Of a stretch of DNA of 45,515 bases, positions 43,774-45,515 are shown piece after piece. The stretch is from an uncultured Porphyromonadaceae bacterium (GTDB lineage: Bacteria > Bacteroidota > Bacteroidia > Bacteroidales > Muribaculaceae). The stretch spans positions 1 to 45,515 of the forward strand of contig URMA01000017.1 in the NCBI GenBank assembly GCA_900548875.1. Direction: 5' to 3'. Position 1 is the stretch's first letter, and every line of letters begins with the position of its first letter. The translations under genes were made by a program, and so were the position numbers. The notes under the pieces are model-generated. The model was given only the letters and a program-made list of their open reading frames with translations. It did not search any database and was not told the DNA's origin.

Positions 43774-44979
43774 ATGAAACTCTCTGGAAAAATATACCTA
43801 TACATGGCTGCCATCCTATTATTGGCATGGCTGCTTCCCTGGCTCTATGCCATCTGCACGGCCGAATCGAAGTCGACACCCTTTACACTCTACAGCTGCA
43901 TTGTCGACGATTTTGCTTCGCTGAAAGTGAACGATGAAGGAAATATCGTTTACTTCGACCGAAAAGGCAACCGCTATACGGATGCGCAGTTTGATTCTAT
44001 TCTGCCCATGTTCTACTACCGGCAACTGCTTTCAGAAAGCCGGATGCCCGATACCATCAAGGGTGTAGCCATCACGGCTGAAAACATACAGCACCATAAT
44101 TTCAACATGCGCCTCTCGCCGTCGGATGTCAACAAAACGACACCCAAGCTGTATATGATGCTGGAATCCATGCCCAAGCGTGTCGATCTGGAAGAACCAG
44201 TAGAAGCATTCCGCTCGACCGACAACGGACTGGAATTCATCAATATGGAAACCAACACGGTCAACAAGGTTCGCAGCCGGGAATTTACGGATGTAATGAA
44301 GCGCAAAGGCTTCGTGTTCCCCATCGGTAAAATCAACGGCAACCCGTCGACAATGAAAGGCTACGACGAAGGTTACGTGATGACCGACAGCAAAGGTTCG
44401 CTTTTCCATGTAAAGCAAATCAGCGGAAAACCTTATGTCCGTGCCATCACACTTCCGGACTCCGTCAAAGTGGAATCCCTGATGATTACCGAATTTCCCC
44501 ACCGCAACACCCTTGCCTATCTGTTCACCGCAGACAACCGGCTGGCTATCGTCGGCAGGGACTATTCCGTACATAAGACAACCGTCGAATACAATCCTTA
44601 CCGACAAGGGCTGACCATCATCGGCGACATGTTCTACTACACCGTAAAAGTAGCCGACACAGAGGAAGAGCACTATTATGCGCTTGATGCTTCTACCTAT
44701 AAAACCGTTGACGACATGGTGAACCGCTACGCCGACGATACGACTAATCTGTCGGAATACATTTTCCCCTTCAAAGTGTCGTTCACATCCTATAACGACG
44801 GATGGGTTTATCCGCGTATCGGCGAATTTTCCCTAAAGGCACTCCCGTTGGGACTGGTGCTTGCCGTCCTGTTTCTGTTCGTGGCAAAACGTCAGGGCAG
44901 GCGCAAATATCCGGCTCTGTTGCCAATATTTGTGTTGGGCATTTATCTGTTTATACCGCTATTACTAATTAAAAAATAA
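43774..44979 (+). CDS. DUF4857-like membrane protein
   Basis: A 401-residue protein with an N-terminal transmembrane helix (MAAILLLAWLLPWLYAI, about 11-28), a large periplasmic region (about 30-345) rich in short beta segments (FMNMETNTVNKVRSREF-like, KGSLFHVKQISGKPYVRAI, LAYLFTADNRLAIVGRDYSV), and two C-terminal helices (LGLVLAVLFLFVAKRQG near 352-368 and ALLPIFVLGIYLFIPLLL near 378-397). I recall this type as DUF4857, found after ABC ATPase/permease genes in Bacteroidota. The periplasmic region may form a propeller-like sensor or ligand-binding domain; that is inference. It starts 33 bases after the permease and is followed by a lipoprotein gene seven bases later. Confidence 0.7.
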   Translation: MKLSGKIYLYMAAILLLAWLLPWLYAICTAESKSTPFTLYSCIVDDFASLKVNDEGNIVYFDRKGNRYTDAQFDSILPMFYYRQLLSESRMPDTIKGVAITAENIQHHNFNMRLSPSDVNKTTPKLYMMLESMPKRVDLEEPVEAFRSTDNGLEFINMETNTVNKVRSREFTDVMKRKGFVFPIGKINGNPSTMKGYDEGYVMTDSKGSLFHVKQISGKPYVRAITLPDSVKVESLMITEFPHRNTLAYLFTADNRLAIVGRDYSVHKTTVEYNPYRQGLTIIGDMFYYTVKVADTEEEHYYALDASTYKTVDDMVNRYADDTTNLSEYIFPFKVSFTSYNDGWVYPRIGEFSLKALPLGLVLAVLFLFVAKRQGRRKYPALLPIFVLGIYLFIPLLLIKK

Positions 44980-44986
44980 TTTTAGT

Positions 44987-45515
44987 ATGAGAAAAACAAT
45001 TTATGCAGCCCTGCTCCTTTCTGTAGCAGGCTTGATGGGCCTGACAAGCTGCGGCTCATCGTCAAAAACCGATTCAGCCACTGTTGCCGCCGACACAGTA
45101 GCCGTCAGCAGTGTAGACGACATTCTGGCAAAAACCGACAGCCTGGTCGGCAAGACCGTACAGGTGGAAGGCGTGTGCATGCACATCTGCCAGCATGGCG
45201 GCAAGAAAATCTTCCTTATGGGAAGCGATGAAAACAGCGTCATCCGTGTGGATGCCGGAGAAAAAATCGGCAGTTTCCCGAAAGATGCCGTCAACAGCGT
45301 TGTTGTCGTTACCGGTACCGTTATGGAAGAACGCGTCGACGAAGCCGACATCCTGCAAATGGAAGAGCAGTACAAACAGGCTACGCTCGAAAAGCACGGC
45401 GAACAAGGCGGAGCAAGCTGCTCAGCCGACAGCAAGGCGATGGGTGAAAACCCTGCCGACAGTTTCGCGCAACGTATGGAAAGTTTCCGCAACAAGATTG
45501 CCGAACGCCAGGCCA
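44987..45515 (+). CDS. OB-fold-like lipoprotein with CxxxCxH motif, partial
   Basis: At least 176 residues; the gene runs off the right edge. Signal MRKTIYAALLLSVAGLMGLT with lipobox Cys22 (LTSC). The mature part has a short helical linker (VSSVDDILAKTDSLVGKTV) and then a small beta-barrel-like domain (VQVEGVCMHICQHGGKKIFL, MGSDENSVIRVDAGEKIGSF, VVVVTGTVMEERVDEADI) that resembles an OB fold. CMHICQHGG gives two Cys and two His in seven residues, a plausible metal or heme site. A Cys-containing helical tail follows (GGASCSADSKAMGENPADSF). It is last visible gene of the ABC/DUF4857 operon. No family name is certain. Confidence 0.75.
   Translation, partial: MRKTIYAALLLSVAGLMGLTSCGSSSKTDSATVAADTVAVSSVDDILAKTDSLVGKTVQVEGVCMHICQHGGKKIFLMGSDENSVIRVDAGEKIGSFPKDAVNSVVVVTGTVMEERVDEADILQMEEQYKQATLEKHGEQGGASCSADSKAMGENPADSFAQRMESFRNKIAERQA

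Noticed and set aside
1..45515. Mobile element, prophage, CRISPR array or defence island
   Set aside because: No transposase, integrase, phage structural gene, direct-repeat array, tRNA-flanked boundary or restriction/toxin gene was found; the AddA-like helicase is a general repair type.

Overview
The window looks like a chromosomal segment of a Bacteroidota bacterium, most likely of the order Bacteroidales; I cannot fix the family. The reasons are a complete core type IX secretion system (T9SS) operon, a fused MurF-alanine racemase gene, GSCFA and DUF4857/DUF4876/DUF6850-type proteins found mainly in this phylum, T9SS-type C-terminal sorting domains, and promoter-like sites of the Bacteroidota form (about TTG-N18-20-TAnnTTTG). 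No tRNA, rRNA, CRISPR array, insertion sequence, integrase or phage gene was recognised, so this reads as resident chromosome rather than a mobile island.

Layout. 1-5.6 kb: housekeeping genes on the minus strand (menaquinone methyltransferase cut by the left edge, purC, PhoH-like ATPase), then a GSCFA protein (+) meeting a two-domain alpha/beta hydrolase (-). 5.9-16.2 kb, plus strand: murF-alr, an rRNA m5C methyltransferase, a eukaryote-like glycogen branching enzyme, a large leucine-rich-repeat protein with a T9SS-type tail, and a flavin reductase-like protein. 16.3-23.3 kb, minus strand: the T9SS operon porT-porP-porK-porL-porM-porN. 23.5-29.7 kb, plus strand: SUI1/eIF1-like factor, AddA/RecB-like helicase-nuclease, two outer-membrane-type proteins and a lipoprotein. 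29.8-35.4 kb, minus strand: two neighbouring C10 (streptopain-like) cysteine proteases with T9SS-type tails, and a 55-residue ferredoxin. 35.7-42.0 kb: a family 2 glycosyltransferase (+) and a TonB-dependent receptor/DUF4876 lipoprotein/DUF6850 barrel operon (-). 42.1-45.5 kb, plus strand: an ABC-type operon (ATPase, permease, DUF4857-like membrane protein, lipoprotein running off the right edge).

How the genes fit together. The T9SS operon supplies the motor (PorL/PorM), the periplasmic ring (PorK/PorN) and outer-membrane parts (PorP, PorT); three likely cargo proteins (the LRR protein and both C10 proteases) are encoded within about 12 kb of it. The TonB receptor operon has no SusD gene and may be an uptake system for something other than a glycan. 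The right-hand ABC operon is the best candidate for something poorly described: its ATPase departs from consensus at three conserved sites, its partners are uncharacterised, and a perfect palindrome abuts its predicted promoter.

Several start codons were moved inward from the longest open frame because a signal peptide, a family N terminus or a promoter element lies inside the extension; each case is stated. All domain calls come from reading the sequence and memory of the families; no database search was run.
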